Assembly: GCA_965214125.1 (NCBI GenBank)
Contig: CBDCBA010000006.1
Location: 1 to 64,000 of the forward strand
Origin: CBDCBA01 sp965214125
GTDB taxonomy: Bacteria; Planctomycetota; Phycisphaerae; Tepidisphaerales; Tepidisphaeraceae
DNA: 64,000 nucleotides
Reading direction: 5' to 3'
Shown piece by piece: positions 25,098-34,275 of the stretch. The notes under the pieces were generated by a model. The model was not told the DNA's origin, did no database searches, and was given only the letters and a program-made list of their open reading frames with translations. A program made the translations under genes and the position numbers. Numbering within the stretch: the stretch's first letter is position 1; each line of letters opens with the position of its first letter.

Positions 25098-25643
25098 TCA
25101 CCGAACGGAGTCGGCCGCGGCGTGAAACTCCTGCGGGAGCTGGCCAGACGCAATTTCCGTCTCGAAGAACTCGCGCGGGTCTATGCCCTCCCCCATGCAA
25201 CCACCGAGGAAAGCCAGGATCGTGACATTTGGCGGCAGCACCTTCGCGGCTTCGGGCAGCCGCTGTGGGTCGCTCATCTGGATGTGGCACAGCGCGTAAA
25301 GCTGGCCCGGCGGGTGTGCCCGTGCGAGCAGATCGTCGAACAACGCGTCGGCGTCGGGCTCGTCGCGAAGGCCGATGAAGGCGCGATACTGCATCGTCGG
25401 GGAGCCGGCGATACCGACCCGCGTTGCACCAAACGTTCGCGTGCGAAGCAGAAGCGTGGATGCCCCTTCCGCGTCCAGCGGAAGATCGACGTGGTCCACG
25501 TAGTCGGTGCCGAGCAGGCCGGACTCCTCGTGCTTCGCGCCGGACCAGTCGGTCGAGACGCGCGAGAAACGTGACGCGGTCGGCTGAGTCGAGGCACAGC
25601 CCGCGACCAGAAGAACGGCGATCAAAAGCAGGCGGGGGCGCAT
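25098..25643 (-). CDS. Lipoprotein of unknown function
   Basis: 181 residues. The lipoprotein signal MRPRLLLIAVLLVAGC has its lipobox Cys at 16. The mature part has beta-type sequences (TLLLRTRTFGATRVGIAG) and a late segment LPPNVTILAFLGGCMGEGID. No domain recognised. It is transcribed away from rsgA and isolated from other genes. Confidence 0.72.
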   Translation of the reverse strand: MRPRLLLIAVLLVAGCASTQPTASRFSRVSTDWSGAKHEESGLLGTDYVDHVDLPLDAEGASTLLLRTRTFGATRVGIAGSPTMQYRAFIGLRDEPDADALFDDLLARAHPPGQLYALCHIQMSDPQRLPEAAKVLPPNVTILAFLGGCMGEGIDPREFFETEIASGQLPQEFHAAADSVR

Positions 25644-25688
25644 CGGTGGAGTGTACCGGCTGAGCGTTGGCGGGTACGTTCGACGCAG

Positions 25689-26804
25689 ATGCCCCGACGC
25701 CGACCGCGCGAGAAGGATTATTCGGACCTGCTCGACGAGACCACCGGCGACTCGCGCGTCGACGCGCGCGGCGGGGGGTCGCAGAAGTTCGGGCAACGCA
25801 GCAAGCACTACCAGAAGAACAAGACGCTGCGGACCGCGGCCGAACGGATGGGCGATGCGCGGCTTGCGGCGGAGAAGAAGGCGCTGCCGGTCGGCGAAAT
25901 CGTGCAGGTCCACTCCCTTTACGCGAGCGTCGAGGATCGGTCGGGCGACGCCAGGCGCGGCGAGGGGCCGATGTTGCTTTGCACGAGTCGGCGGACGATG
26001 CGCAAGGTCATCGCCGAGGAGATGGGCGAGGTCTGCGTCGGCGACCGCGTGCGCTTTCGCCCCACCGGCGGGACGGCCAACCTGCACGCGGGCGAGAGCG
26101 TCGACGGCGAGGCGATTGAGCTGCCCGAGGGGGTGATTGAGGCCGTCGAGCCGCGGACGACGATCCTGATGCGGGCCGACTCGTTCGACGACCGCAAGCT
26201 CGACCCGATCGTGGCGAACGCGGGGCAGTTCTTGATCGTGGTGAGCATGCACAACCCGTACCCGCGGTGGGGGCTGGTCGACCGGATGCTGGTGGCCGCC
26301 CAGGCGGGCGGGCTGCGGCCGGTGGTCGTCATCAACAAGGCCGATCTACGCGGCGAGGCCGACGATGCCGCCGGTACGCATGAGGCCGTCGCCCACTACC
26401 GGTCGCTCGGCGTCGCGTGCATTTTCACGAGCATCGAGACGAACGAGGGGATCGGCGACTTCCGCGATGCGCTCGCCGGCGAGACGACGGTGCTGGCGGG
26501 GCATAGCGGCGTGGGCAAGAGCTCGCTCGTCAACGCGGCCCTGGGCGTGAACCTGCGCGTTGGCGCTGTCAGCGAGGCCCACAGCAAGGGCCGGCACACG
26601 ACGACCAGCGCCCGGCGGTACATGCTCGACGGCCCAACCGGCGGCGCGGTGGTGGACACGCCGGGCATCAAGGTCTTTGGGCTGACGATCGAGGCCGACG
26701 CATTAGAGGGCTTCTTTCCCGACATCGCCGCCGAGACGGCCCCCGACTGGCGCGTCGAGAGCTTTGAGCGCATCCGCGAGTCGCTCACAAGCGCGCGGGA
26801 TTGA
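25689..26804 (+). CDS. rsgA: Ribosome biogenesis GTPase RsgA, zinc finger apparently lost
   Basis: 371 residues. GTPase that checks maturation of the 30S subunit. After a basic N-terminus and an OB-fold (about 68-150), the circularly permuted G domain has NKAD (G4, about 215), then GHSGVGKSSLVNA (G1, about 270), TTTSARRY and DTPGIKVFGL (G3). RsgA normally ends in a Cys/Cys/His/Cys zinc knuckle. Here the end is FFPDIAAE, TAPDWRVESFERIRESL without any of those ligands, though the flanking segments are recognisable. Confidence 0.9.
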   Translation: MPRRRPREKDYSDLLDETTGDSRVDARGGGSQKFGQRSKHYQKNKTLRTAAERMGDARLAAEKKALPVGEIVQVHSLYASVEDRSGDARRGEGPMLLCTSRRTMRKVIAEEMGEVCVGDRVRFRPTGGTANLHAGESVDGEAIELPEGVIEAVEPRTTILMRADSFDDRKLDPIVANAGQFLIVVSMHNPYPRWGLVDRMLVAAQAGGLRPVVVINKADLRGEADDAAGTHEAVAHYRSLGVACIFTSIETNEGIGDFRDALAGETTVLAGHSGVGKSSLVNAALGVNLRVGAVSEAHSKGRHTTTSARRYMLDGPTGGAVVDTPGIKVFGLTIEADALEGFFPDIAAETAPDWRVESFERIRESLTSARD

Positions 26805-26894
26805 TTCGAGCCCCCTAAGGTGTTGCCGAATCGCCCTACTGCCGCGCCGCGTGGCGCAATGGTGGCGGGCGACTGTTTCCGGGAGACCCACCGA

Positions 26895-27131
26895 GTGGCA
26901 CGAGACGACGACACGATTGAGATGGAGGCAACCGTCGTTCAGGCGTTGCCCAACGCCATGTTCAAGCTGCGCCTGGAGAACACCGGCGAGGGCGACGACC
27001 ACGAGATCCTCGGGTTCGTCAGCGGCAAGATGCGCAAGCACTTCATCCGCATCCTGCCGGGCGACAAGGTGAAGGTGCAGCTTTCGCCCTACGACCTGAC
27101 CAAGGGCCGCATCGTCTTCCGCCAGCGGTAG
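26895..27131 (+). CDS. infA: Translation initiation factor IF-1
   Basis: 78 residues from GTG 26895. Binds the ribosomal A site during initiation. The S1/OB fold is seen as DTIEMEATVVQALPNAMFKL, then ILGFVSGKMRKHFIRILPGD, KVKVQLSPYDLTKGRIVFR. A short acidic insertion (NTGEGDDHE) sits after the second strand, slightly longer than in most bacteria. The gene is placed after rsgA, another ribosome-related gene, in the same direction. Confidence 0.93.
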   Translation: MARDDDTIEMEATVVQALPNAMFKLRLENTGEGDDHEILGFVSGKMRKHFIRILPGDKVKVQLSPYDLTKGRIVFRQR

Positions 27132-27405
27132 CGACCAGCGCCAGGAGATGCCCGACCACAGCGGCGTTGGCCGCGGCGGTTTCTGCTGCGCGTCGCTATT
27201 TCTTGCGACAGGTCCGAGAACCCGGCAAGTTGGGCTCGGACCCGGTGGGACGACGACGACAGAGGTGAGTCGGAGCCGCCCGCCCCCGCGATGCCGCCTG
27301 ACCCGTCGCACCATGCCTGCCACCCACCTCCATCGTTCCGCCAACGCCGCGAAGGCTCACGTGTCTGGTTCTGCGACGCAATCGCCGCGTCGGAAGGACT
27401 CCACC

Positions 27406-27642
27406 ATGCACGCCATCCCCGGCACCGACCGTACCCGCACCACGCGCGGTGACGACGTCAACACGATCGTCTCGCAGCCCACCACCGGCCAGACCGCTGC
27501 CGGCGACTGGTTCGCGGCCGCCGCCCTCTTTGCCATTTTGGGCGGGGGCGCCGCGTTGCTGATCGCCGACTGGTCCGTGACCGCCGCCGCCGTCGCGGCG
27601 CTAGTCAGCGGCCTCGCGGGCATCCTCTTCGCCGACGCTTAG
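27406..27642 (+). CDS. Small membrane protein
   Basis: 78 residues from ATG 27406, with GGAAGGA about 8 bases upstream. A polar N-terminus (1-33) is followed by two closely spaced membrane helices (WFAAAALFAILGGGAALLIA and TAAAVAALVSGLAGILFA). Function not recognised. The frame extends further upstream without a convincing start. Confidence 0.6.
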   Translation: MHAIPGTDRTRTTRGDDVNTIVSQPTTGQTAAGDWFAAAALFAILGGGAALLIADWSVTAAAVAALVSGLAGILFADA

Positions 27643-27723
27643 AGCGGTTTGCACGACGTTTGCTCGCGCCGCGCTCGGGTCTGCTTAGGCTCGTGTGGAA
27701 CATATGCGCCGTCGCACGGACTC

Positions 27724-27793
27724 CCGTTAGCCGCCCCGCCTTGCGGGGCGCTCAGTGGCCGTCCACGCGCCCCGCCAGGCGGGGCGGCTAACG
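27724..27793. repeat. Long inverted-repeat element, family 3
   Basis: The arms CGTTAGCCGCCCCGCC and inverse enclose GC palindromes and the middle CTCAGTGGCCGTCCACGCG, closely matching the element at 24974. No gene edge lies within 80 bases. Confidence 0.85.
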
Positions 27794-27919
27794 AGTACGC
27801 GCTTTGTCCATCGCGTCGAAGGTAAGACCGCAGCGGAGTCAGCGTGATGCCGGCGGCGTCAGAACAGTTGGGACCGCCGCGTCGGCCGTGCCACGTGGAG
27901 CAACGCCGGCGGGCGGGTT

Positions 27920-29083
27920 TTGCTTTATGATGACCCTCGGGTGAATCGCGCGGCGTTTCCAGGTCGACACGGCATCGGCCGCCTGCTTCGGCGGCGGCAC
28001 TGCCTGCGGACGCGCGTCGACCGCGAGAGCCACGCCCCGATGGTCTGGCTGTCGCTGGCGTTCCTGGGGCTGATGACGCTGGCCCTGCCGCACTCGTTCA
28101 TCGCCGCTGACGGCGAGGACTTGCCCGACATCCAGGAAGTGCGCCAAATGCCGCGCGCCCAGCGGTCGCCGTTGGAGCGGGCGGAACTGCTGACCCACTC
28201 GGCGGCAATCGGGCTGGCCGTGCTGGCCATCCCGTTCTGGGTCGAGGCGGCGGCCCGGCTGATCTGGGTCGAACGTGGCCCGACCGGCACCTGCGGCGTG
28301 CCGCGGCCAAGCAAGCGGCGGACCATGCACCTGGTCGCCTGCGCGCTCGTCCCCCCGCTCCGGCCGGGCCTGAGCCCCGCGTCGATGCCCGGTCGAACGT
28401 GGCTGCCAATCTTCGGCTGGCGCGTCGCGAGCCGGCCACTGTCGCGCCGGGTGCAGAAGGCCTTCAGCATCCCGATGATCGGCATCGGCCTGCTGATTTT
28501 GCCCGTGCTCGCCCTCGAACTCACCGCCGCCGACTACATCCACTCCGTCCACGGCCTGGCGCTGGGGCTCGACGTGGCGACGCGCATCATCTGGTTCGCC
28601 TTCGCGTTGGAGTTCCTCGTAATGCTCGCCGTCACGCCGCGCAAGCTGGAGTACGCGACGCGGCACTGGGTGGACCTGGTCATCATCCTGCTGCCGTTCG
28701 CGGCGTTCCTGCGTTCGTTCCAGATCATCCGCGCCGGCCAGATCCTCAAGGCGCAGCGGATGAGCAAGCTCGCCCAGACCTACCGCCTGCGCGGGCTGGC
28801 CGTGAAACTGTTGCAGGCGGTGCTCATGCTCCGCGTGCTCGAAACCCTCAGCGACGGCATGGCCAAGAAGCGCATCGACAAGGTCCGCGAGACGATGCGC
28901 CGGCACCGCGAGGAACTTCAGGAACTCGACGAGGAGCTGGTCGAACTACGCAGCACCCTCGCCAGCCGGCTGCGCCGCAAGCGGGCCAAGCGGCGCGAGA
29001 AGGCGCGGGCGAACTCCGACCCGGCGGCGGCCGTCGACGCGGGTGGGCGGAAGTTGCCCGCTTCGGCTACAACGCCCGCATGA
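27920..29083 (+). CDS. Multi-pass membrane protein with ion-channel-like segment
   Basis: 387 residues from TTG 27920; a GTG at 27941 is an alternative. Membrane helices lie at about 42-60, 92-112, 180-200, 215-240 and 250-270. The stretch RHWVDLVIILLPFAAFLRSF followed by positively spaced QIIRAGQILKAQRMSKL resembles S3-S4 of voltage-sensor domains, but there is no K+-channel selectivity filter. The C-terminus is a long charged coiled coil (RETMRRHREELQELDEELV). TGA overlaps the plsY ATG (ATGA), so the two are probably co-translated. Confidence 0.7.
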   Translation: MLYDDPRVNRAAFPGRHGIGRLLRRRHCLRTRVDRESHAPMVWLSLAFLGLMTLALPHSFIAADGEDLPDIQEVRQMPRAQRSPLERAELLTHSAAIGLAVLAIPFWVEAAARLIWVERGPTGTCGVPRPSKRRTMHLVACALVPPLRPGLSPASMPGRTWLPIFGWRVASRPLSRRVQKAFSIPMIGIGLLILPVLALELTAADYIHSVHGLALGLDVATRIIWFAFALEFLVMLAVTPRKLEYATRHWVDLVIILLPFAAFLRSFQIIRAGQILKAQRMSKLAQTYRLRGLAVKLLQAVLMLRVLETLSDGMAKKRIDKVRETMRRHREELQELDEELVELRSTLASRLRRKRAKRREKARANSDPAAAVDAGGRKLPASATTPA

Positions 29084-29742
29084 CGCGACCGGCCGTGCTG
29101 TGGACCCTCCTCGCCCTGCTGCCGGCGGCCTTCCTGCTCGGCTCGATCCCCTTCGGCCTGCTCATCGGCCGGCTGCGCGGCGTGGACGTGCGCGGCATCG
29201 GCAGCGGGAACATCGGCGCGACCAACGTCGGCCGGGCGCTGGGCAAGCGGTACTTCTTCCTCGTGTTGCTGCTCGACGCGCTCAAGGCCGCCATGCCGGC
29301 GGGCATCGCCTCGATCCTCGTCCACGTAAATCTCTCGCCGGGCGAGCGGTCGGCAGGCATCTACGGCCTCTGGATCGGCGTGGGCGTCGCCGCGATGCTC
29401 GGGCACATCTTCAGCCCCTTTCTCGGCTTTCGCGGCGGCAAGGGCGTCGCGTGCGGCCTGGGTTTGGTGCTGGGCGTCTTCCCCTACCTGACGCTGCCGG
29501 GGGTCGTCGGGCTCTCGCTCTTCGTGATCGTCGTCAAGATCAGCCGGTACATCAGCCTCGGCTCAATCGTGGCCGCCGCGTCGCTGCCGTTAACGTACCT
29601 GGGCTTCGCCTGGCTGCTCGACTGGTCGCTCGACCGCCAGTGGCCCGTGCTGCTGCTGCTCGCGCTCGTCGCCGGCCTCGTGGTGATTCGGCATCGAACG
29701 AACATCCAACGACTCATCGCGGGCACGGAAGAAAAGACCTGA
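29080..29742 (+). CDS. plsY: Glycerol-3-phosphate acyltransferase PlsY
   Basis: 220 residues, an inner-membrane enzyme using acyl-phosphate to make lysophosphatidate. It has the three family motifs: GSIPFGLLIGRLRGVDVR/GSGNIGATNVGR, then FLGFRGGKGVACGLG, and the C-terminal RHRTNIQRLIAGTE. About six membrane helices. The start overlaps the preceding stop. Confidence 0.94.
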   Translation: MTRPAVLWTLLALLPAAFLLGSIPFGLLIGRLRGVDVRGIGSGNIGATNVGRALGKRYFFLVLLLDALKAAMPAGIASILVHVNLSPGERSAGIYGLWIGVGVAAMLGHIFSPFLGFRGGKGVACGLGLVLGVFPYLTLPGVVGLSLFVIVVKISRYISLGSIVAAASLPLTYLGFAWLLDWSLDRQWPVLLLLALVAGLVVIRHRTNIQRLIAGTEEKT

Positions 29743-29780
29743 CGGAGCGCGCGTTGACGTGACAGCCGCGACGCCGTCGT

Positions 29781-31307
29781 TCACAGTGCCCGCGCCGCCC
29801 GTTCGACGGCGGCGTAGTGCTCGCGGAACACGCCGCCGAGTGCGGCGCGTTTCAGGGAGAGGAACGATGCCCCCTGATCGCTCGGCAACGCCTTGCGCTC
29901 GGCGCGGATGTCCTTCACGTCCTGCCACGAGATCGGCAGCGATGTCAGGTTGGCCAGCAACTGCTCGCGGGCGGTGACGTCCTCGACATCGAGTACGGCC
30001 GAGTAGGCACGGTCGAGCGCCTCGCTCGCCTCGATCCACGCCGCCTGCCAGACGAGGCGCGTCTCGGTGAACTCCGCCATCCACGCGCCGCGTTGATTGA
30101 AGCCGCCGGTTTCGGTGAAAGGGTTGTTCGCGTCGGTCCAGTCGGTCATGTCGCCGAAGACGTCGCGGCGGATCGGCGTGCGGCGCAGGGACCGGTCGCG
30201 CGGCCCGCCGGGCGTGCCGGCGGCCTTGACCCAGATCGCCTGGCCCTGCGGCGTCAGCAGGTACTCGATGAAGCGCTTGGCGTGCGTCAGGTCATCGCCG
30301 GTCGTGCCGTAGCAGACGGCGATGGGATCGGGCGTCACCGCCGTCGCCGCGGGCGGGACAACGTAGCGAATGCGATCGACGCCAACCGTCTCCTCCTCCA
30401 CGCGGCCGTAGAAGTCGATGGCCGTTCCCGCAGCCGCGTTCGCGTGGCTGACCTCCGCCGGCACGGCGCTGGCGGAATCGGTGAAATACCGGGCGTTCGC
30501 CGCGATCAACAGCAGGTCGGCCATCCCCTTGTCCCACCCGGCCGACACCGCGGCGTCGTAGTCGCTCGTGCCCGCCTCTCCGCCGCCGGCGAGAAACGCC
30601 TCCTCCGCGTCGGCCATCGCGCGTTGCAGAACCATCACGTACGCCACCGCCGCGCTGCCGCTCTTGCCGGGGTCAGCCAGGACGAGCAAATCGTGAAGCT
30701 CCGGCCGCGTGAGGTCCGTCCACGTCTCCGGCGGCTCGATGCCGAGCTGGCCGTACAGGTACGGGCTGTAGACGAGGCCGAAGCTGCTCAGGCAGACGCC
30801 GACCCAGTGTACGCCGTCGTCGTCGTTGTCGTACAGGTTGATGCCCGCGAGGTCGGCGCTCGGGAACGCCGCCGCCAGCACGTCGTCGTCATATTCGACG
30901 GCCTGAAGCGCGCCGAACTTTTCCATGACCTGGTCGAACTCGTAGTCGCCGCCGCCCCAGGTCATGTGGTACGGCGGGACGACCTCTTCGGGCGGCGGCA
31001 GCGCGTCGCCGTGCTGCTTTTTGACCTGCCCGTAGAAGTCGCCGAGCGTTTTGACCATGTCCTGCGTGCCGCCGACGTTGCGGTAGTCGAGGTCGACGAC
31101 GTAGCCGAACCTGTCGGCGTGCCACTGGCGAAAGCCTTCTTCGAAGGCGATGAGGATATCGCGGTTGTGCGGCGAGACGATCACCAGCCGCGCCTCGGCT
31201 TGGGCCGACAGCGAGGCCCCGCCATCGTCGCGGCCGATGGCCAGGCGCAGGGCGAAGGGGGAGATCAGCACCAGGACGAACAGCGCCGGGAAGAGGTAGC
31301 GGGCCAT
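29781..31307 (-). CDS. ABC-importer solute-binding protein (ferric-type)
   Basis: 508 residues. An N-terminal anchor (YLFPALFVLVLISPFALRL) without a lipobox leads to a periplasmic binding protein of the iron/spermidine class: ARLVIVSPHNRDILIAFEEG, DYRNVGGTQDMVKTL, MTWGGGDYEFDQVM, then SFGLVYSPYLY and RFIEYLLTPQGQAIWVKA, typical of Fe3+-binding relatives. It is longer than usual because of a C-terminal helical extension. The ATPase gene at 32150 is on the same strand, but no permease gene lies in this region. Confidence 0.8.
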   Translation of the reverse strand: MARYLFPALFVLVLISPFALRLAIGRDDGGASLSAQAEARLVIVSPHNRDILIAFEEGFRQWHADRFGYVVDLDYRNVGGTQDMVKTLGDFYGQVKKQHGDALPPPEEVVPPYHMTWGGGDYEFDQVMEKFGALQAVEYDDDVLAAAFPSADLAGINLYDNDDDGVHWVGVCLSSFGLVYSPYLYGQLGIEPPETWTDLTRPELHDLLVLADPGKSGSAAVAYVMVLQRAMADAEEAFLAGGGEAGTSDYDAAVSAGWDKGMADLLLIAANARYFTDSASAVPAEVSHANAAAGTAIDFYGRVEEETVGVDRIRYVVPPAATAVTPDPIAVCYGTTGDDLTHAKRFIEYLLTPQGQAIWVKAAGTPGGPRDRSLRRTPIRRDVFGDMTDWTDANNPFTETGGFNQRGAWMAEFTETRLVWQAAWIEASEALDRAYSAVLDVEDVTAREQLLANLTSLPISWQDVKDIRAERKALPSDQGASFLSLKRAALGGVFREHYAAVERAARAL

Positions 31308-31316
31308 GCGTTCATC

Positions 31317-32117
31317 CTAAGCGGCCGTCGCGGGCGGTTGCATTTTCTGGACCTCGATCACGTAGCGCGACAGCCCGAAGATCATGACGGTCGAGACGAT
31401 GCCGACCAGAATCTGGCCGATGCCGAGGACGAGCCCGAACGCCGCACCCGGCTGGCCGGCGTTGCCCTGAGCGGTCTGGAAGCCGACGGCGAAGCCAGCC
31501 GCCATAATGGCGATGTACAGGACCACGCTGCCCACGAACAGCAGCAGCAGCGTCTTCGGCGACCCGAGCCCCCCGCCTCCCTGCGCGGCGCGGCCGCTCG
31601 CTCGCCACAGGCTGAAGAGGAACATCGGCACCATGATCAGGTTCGCCAGCGGAATGAACCACGCCCCCACGCCCAGGCCGGGCCCGAAGGTCGTCGGGTT
31701 GCCGATCGCGTTCGCGTTGATCGTGGCGCGGTACTGCCACATCATGTAGAACACGATCGTGACGATCGCGAAGATTGTCCCGCCGCACCCGAGAACGGCG
31801 GAAACACCCAGGTAGATCCAAAAGCCCACGCTGGGCGTCTGCCCCTGCCCGAACGCCTGGCTGGGCTCGAGGAACCGGGCCTGGTCGAGGAAGTACGGCA
31901 CCGCCTGGTTGATGCCGGCGACGAGCGAGATGATCGCGTAGATCACGAGCAGGAGGGCCGCCGTTTTGGCGCGGCCGGCGTTCTCGTAAATCGCGCCGTG
32001 CAGATCCCCGCCGTAGCCCGACATGGGCGGGCCGGCGTACCCGAGGTTTTGCGGCGGCGTCGGCGACCCTATCGAGGGCGGCTGGTTCGGCGGGACGGGC
32101 GGCGGTGTGTCGCTCAT
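31317..32117 (-). CDS. DUF4328-type membrane protein
   Basis: 266 residues. A Pro/Gly-rich cytoplasmic N-terminus (1-40) precedes about five membrane helices (TAALLLVIYAIISLVAG, then YLGVSAVLGCGGTIFAIVTI). The signature WQYRATINANAIG, TTFGPGLGVGAWFIPLANLI is typical of DUF4328. Function unknown. It lies between the binding protein and ATPase genes of the ABC importer but is not a permease. Confidence 0.78.
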   Translation of the reverse strand: MSDTPPPVPPNQPPSIGSPTPPQNLGYAGPPMSGYGGDLHGAIYENAGRAKTAALLLVIYAIISLVAGINQAVPYFLDQARFLEPSQAFGQGQTPSVGFWIYLGVSAVLGCGGTIFAIVTIVFYMMWQYRATINANAIGNPTTFGPGLGVGAWFIPLANLIMVPMFLFSLWRASGRAAQGGGGLGSPKTLLLLFVGSVVLYIAIMAAGFAVGFQTAQGNAGQPGAAFGLVLGIGQILVGIVSTVMIFGLSRYVIEVQKMQPPATAA

Positions 32118-32149
32118 GCCGCGGGTTATACCGCTCCGCCGGTCCCGCG

Positions 32150-33214
<1,065 letters not shown>

Positions 33215-33226
33215 CGGCGTCGGCAG

Positions 33227-33339
33227 CGTAGCAGAGGCCTCCGGCCTCTGCCCGAAGCGGGCGGTGCTCACGGAACGCAAACACGGACCGAGACGGTGAT
33301 TTTCAGGCGGTCGGGCAGACGCTGGAAGCCTCTGCTACG
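33227..33339. repeat. Inverted-repeat element, family 6, between divergent starts
   Basis: The 28-base arms (33227-33254 and 33312-33339) both begin CGTAGCAGAGGC and match with a few mismatches. The left arm contains AGAGGCCTCCGGCCTCT, a palindrome. The element fills the 135-base space between the start codons of the ATPase and aquaporin genes, so it overlaps their promoters. Confidence 0.78.
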
Positions 33340-33349
33340 TTCGGAGGCG

Positions 33350-34225
33350 ATGGCCGAGACGCTCGAATACGCCGCCCCTGCGAAGCCGTTGCCGAAGGAC
33401 CCGATTCCGCTGCGCAGGCGACTGGCGGCGGAGGGGGTGGGAACGTTCCTGCTAGTCTTCTTCGGCTGCGGCAGCATGGCCGTCGACGCGGCGTACGGGG
33501 GCGCGGTCGGGCACGTCGGCATCGGCATCGTCTGGGGCGTCGTGGTGATGGCCCTGATCTACGCCCTCGGCGACGTCGGCGGCGCCCACTTCAACCCGGC
33601 CGTCAGTTTCGGCTTCTGGCTGAGCCGGCGGTTCCCCGGAAAAGACGCGATCGCGTACAGCGTCGTGCAGATCGTCGCGGCGACGGTGGCGGCGCTGGGG
33701 CTGGTCGCGGCTTTTGGCGATCACACGACGGACATCGGTCAGACGCTGCCGGGAAGATTGGAAGCTGAGGTGAAGGATGTCCAGCAGCAACGCGACATCG
33801 CTCTCAAAGACTTCCACGGGCCGGGTGAGGACGGCATCATCACCCAGCGCCGCACGATTCAAGTTCCTGTTGTCGCCGAAGCGGACGTCGCCCGCGCCTT
33901 CGGCTTCGAGGTCGTCCTGACGTTCGCCCTCGTCTTCGTGATCCTCTGCGTCGCGATCGGCTCGAAGGAGCGGGGGCTGATGGCCGGGATCGCGATCGGC
34001 GGGACGGTCGGCATCTGCGCCCTCGCCGCCGGGCCGGTCTGTCGGGCGAGCATGAACCCGGCCCGCAGCATCGGCCCGGCGGTGGCGGCGCTCGACTTCA
34101 CGCATTTGTGGCTGTACTGCGTCGCCCCGTTCCTCGGCGCCGCCGCGGCCGTCGGGGCGTGGACCTACATCTACCGCCACCCCCGGCCGGGGCGCGAGGT
34201 TCACGCCGTGACGAGTCCGTCGTAG
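33350..34225 (+). CDS. MIP/aquaporin-family channel with long internal insertion
   Basis: 291 residues from ATG 33350, with GGAGG five bases upstream. The six-helix MIP fold has both NPA motifs: HFNPAVSF (loop B) and SMNPARSIGPAV (loop E). Between helices 3 and 4 an insertion of about 60 residues (about 122-182) contains a helical charged stretch (RLEAEVKDVQQQRDIALKDF). MIPs with a large insert there occur in some bacteria; transport of water, glycerol or metalloids cannot be decided. The stop TAG (34223-34225) is part of the following palindromic element. Confidence 0.9.
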   Translation: MAETLEYAAPAKPLPKDPIPLRRRLAAEGVGTFLLVFFGCGSMAVDAAYGGAVGHVGIGIVWGVVVMALIYALGDVGGAHFNPAVSFGFWLSRRFPGKDAIAYSVVQIVAATVAALGLVAAFGDHTTDIGQTLPGRLEAEVKDVQQQRDIALKDFHGPGEDGIITQRRTIQVPVVAEADVARAFGFEVVLTFALVFVILCVAIGSKERGLMAGIAIGGTVGICALAAGPVCRASMNPARSIGPAVAALDFTHLWLYCVAPFLGAAAAVGAWTYIYRHPRPGREVHAVTSPS

Positions 34226-34275
34226 GGTGGGCACGGCCCACCTCTGATCGGGATGGTGGGCCGTGCCCACCCTAC
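34222..34275. repeat. Inverted-repeat element, family 1, joining two convergent stops
   Basis: A perfect 21-base terminal inverted repeat starting GTAGGGTGGGCACGG surrounds a 12-base middle. Each arm contains GGGCACGGCCC-like symmetry. The left tip supplies the aquaporin TAG; the right tip, read on the minus strand, supplies the tadC TAG (34272-34274). Confidence 0.92.
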
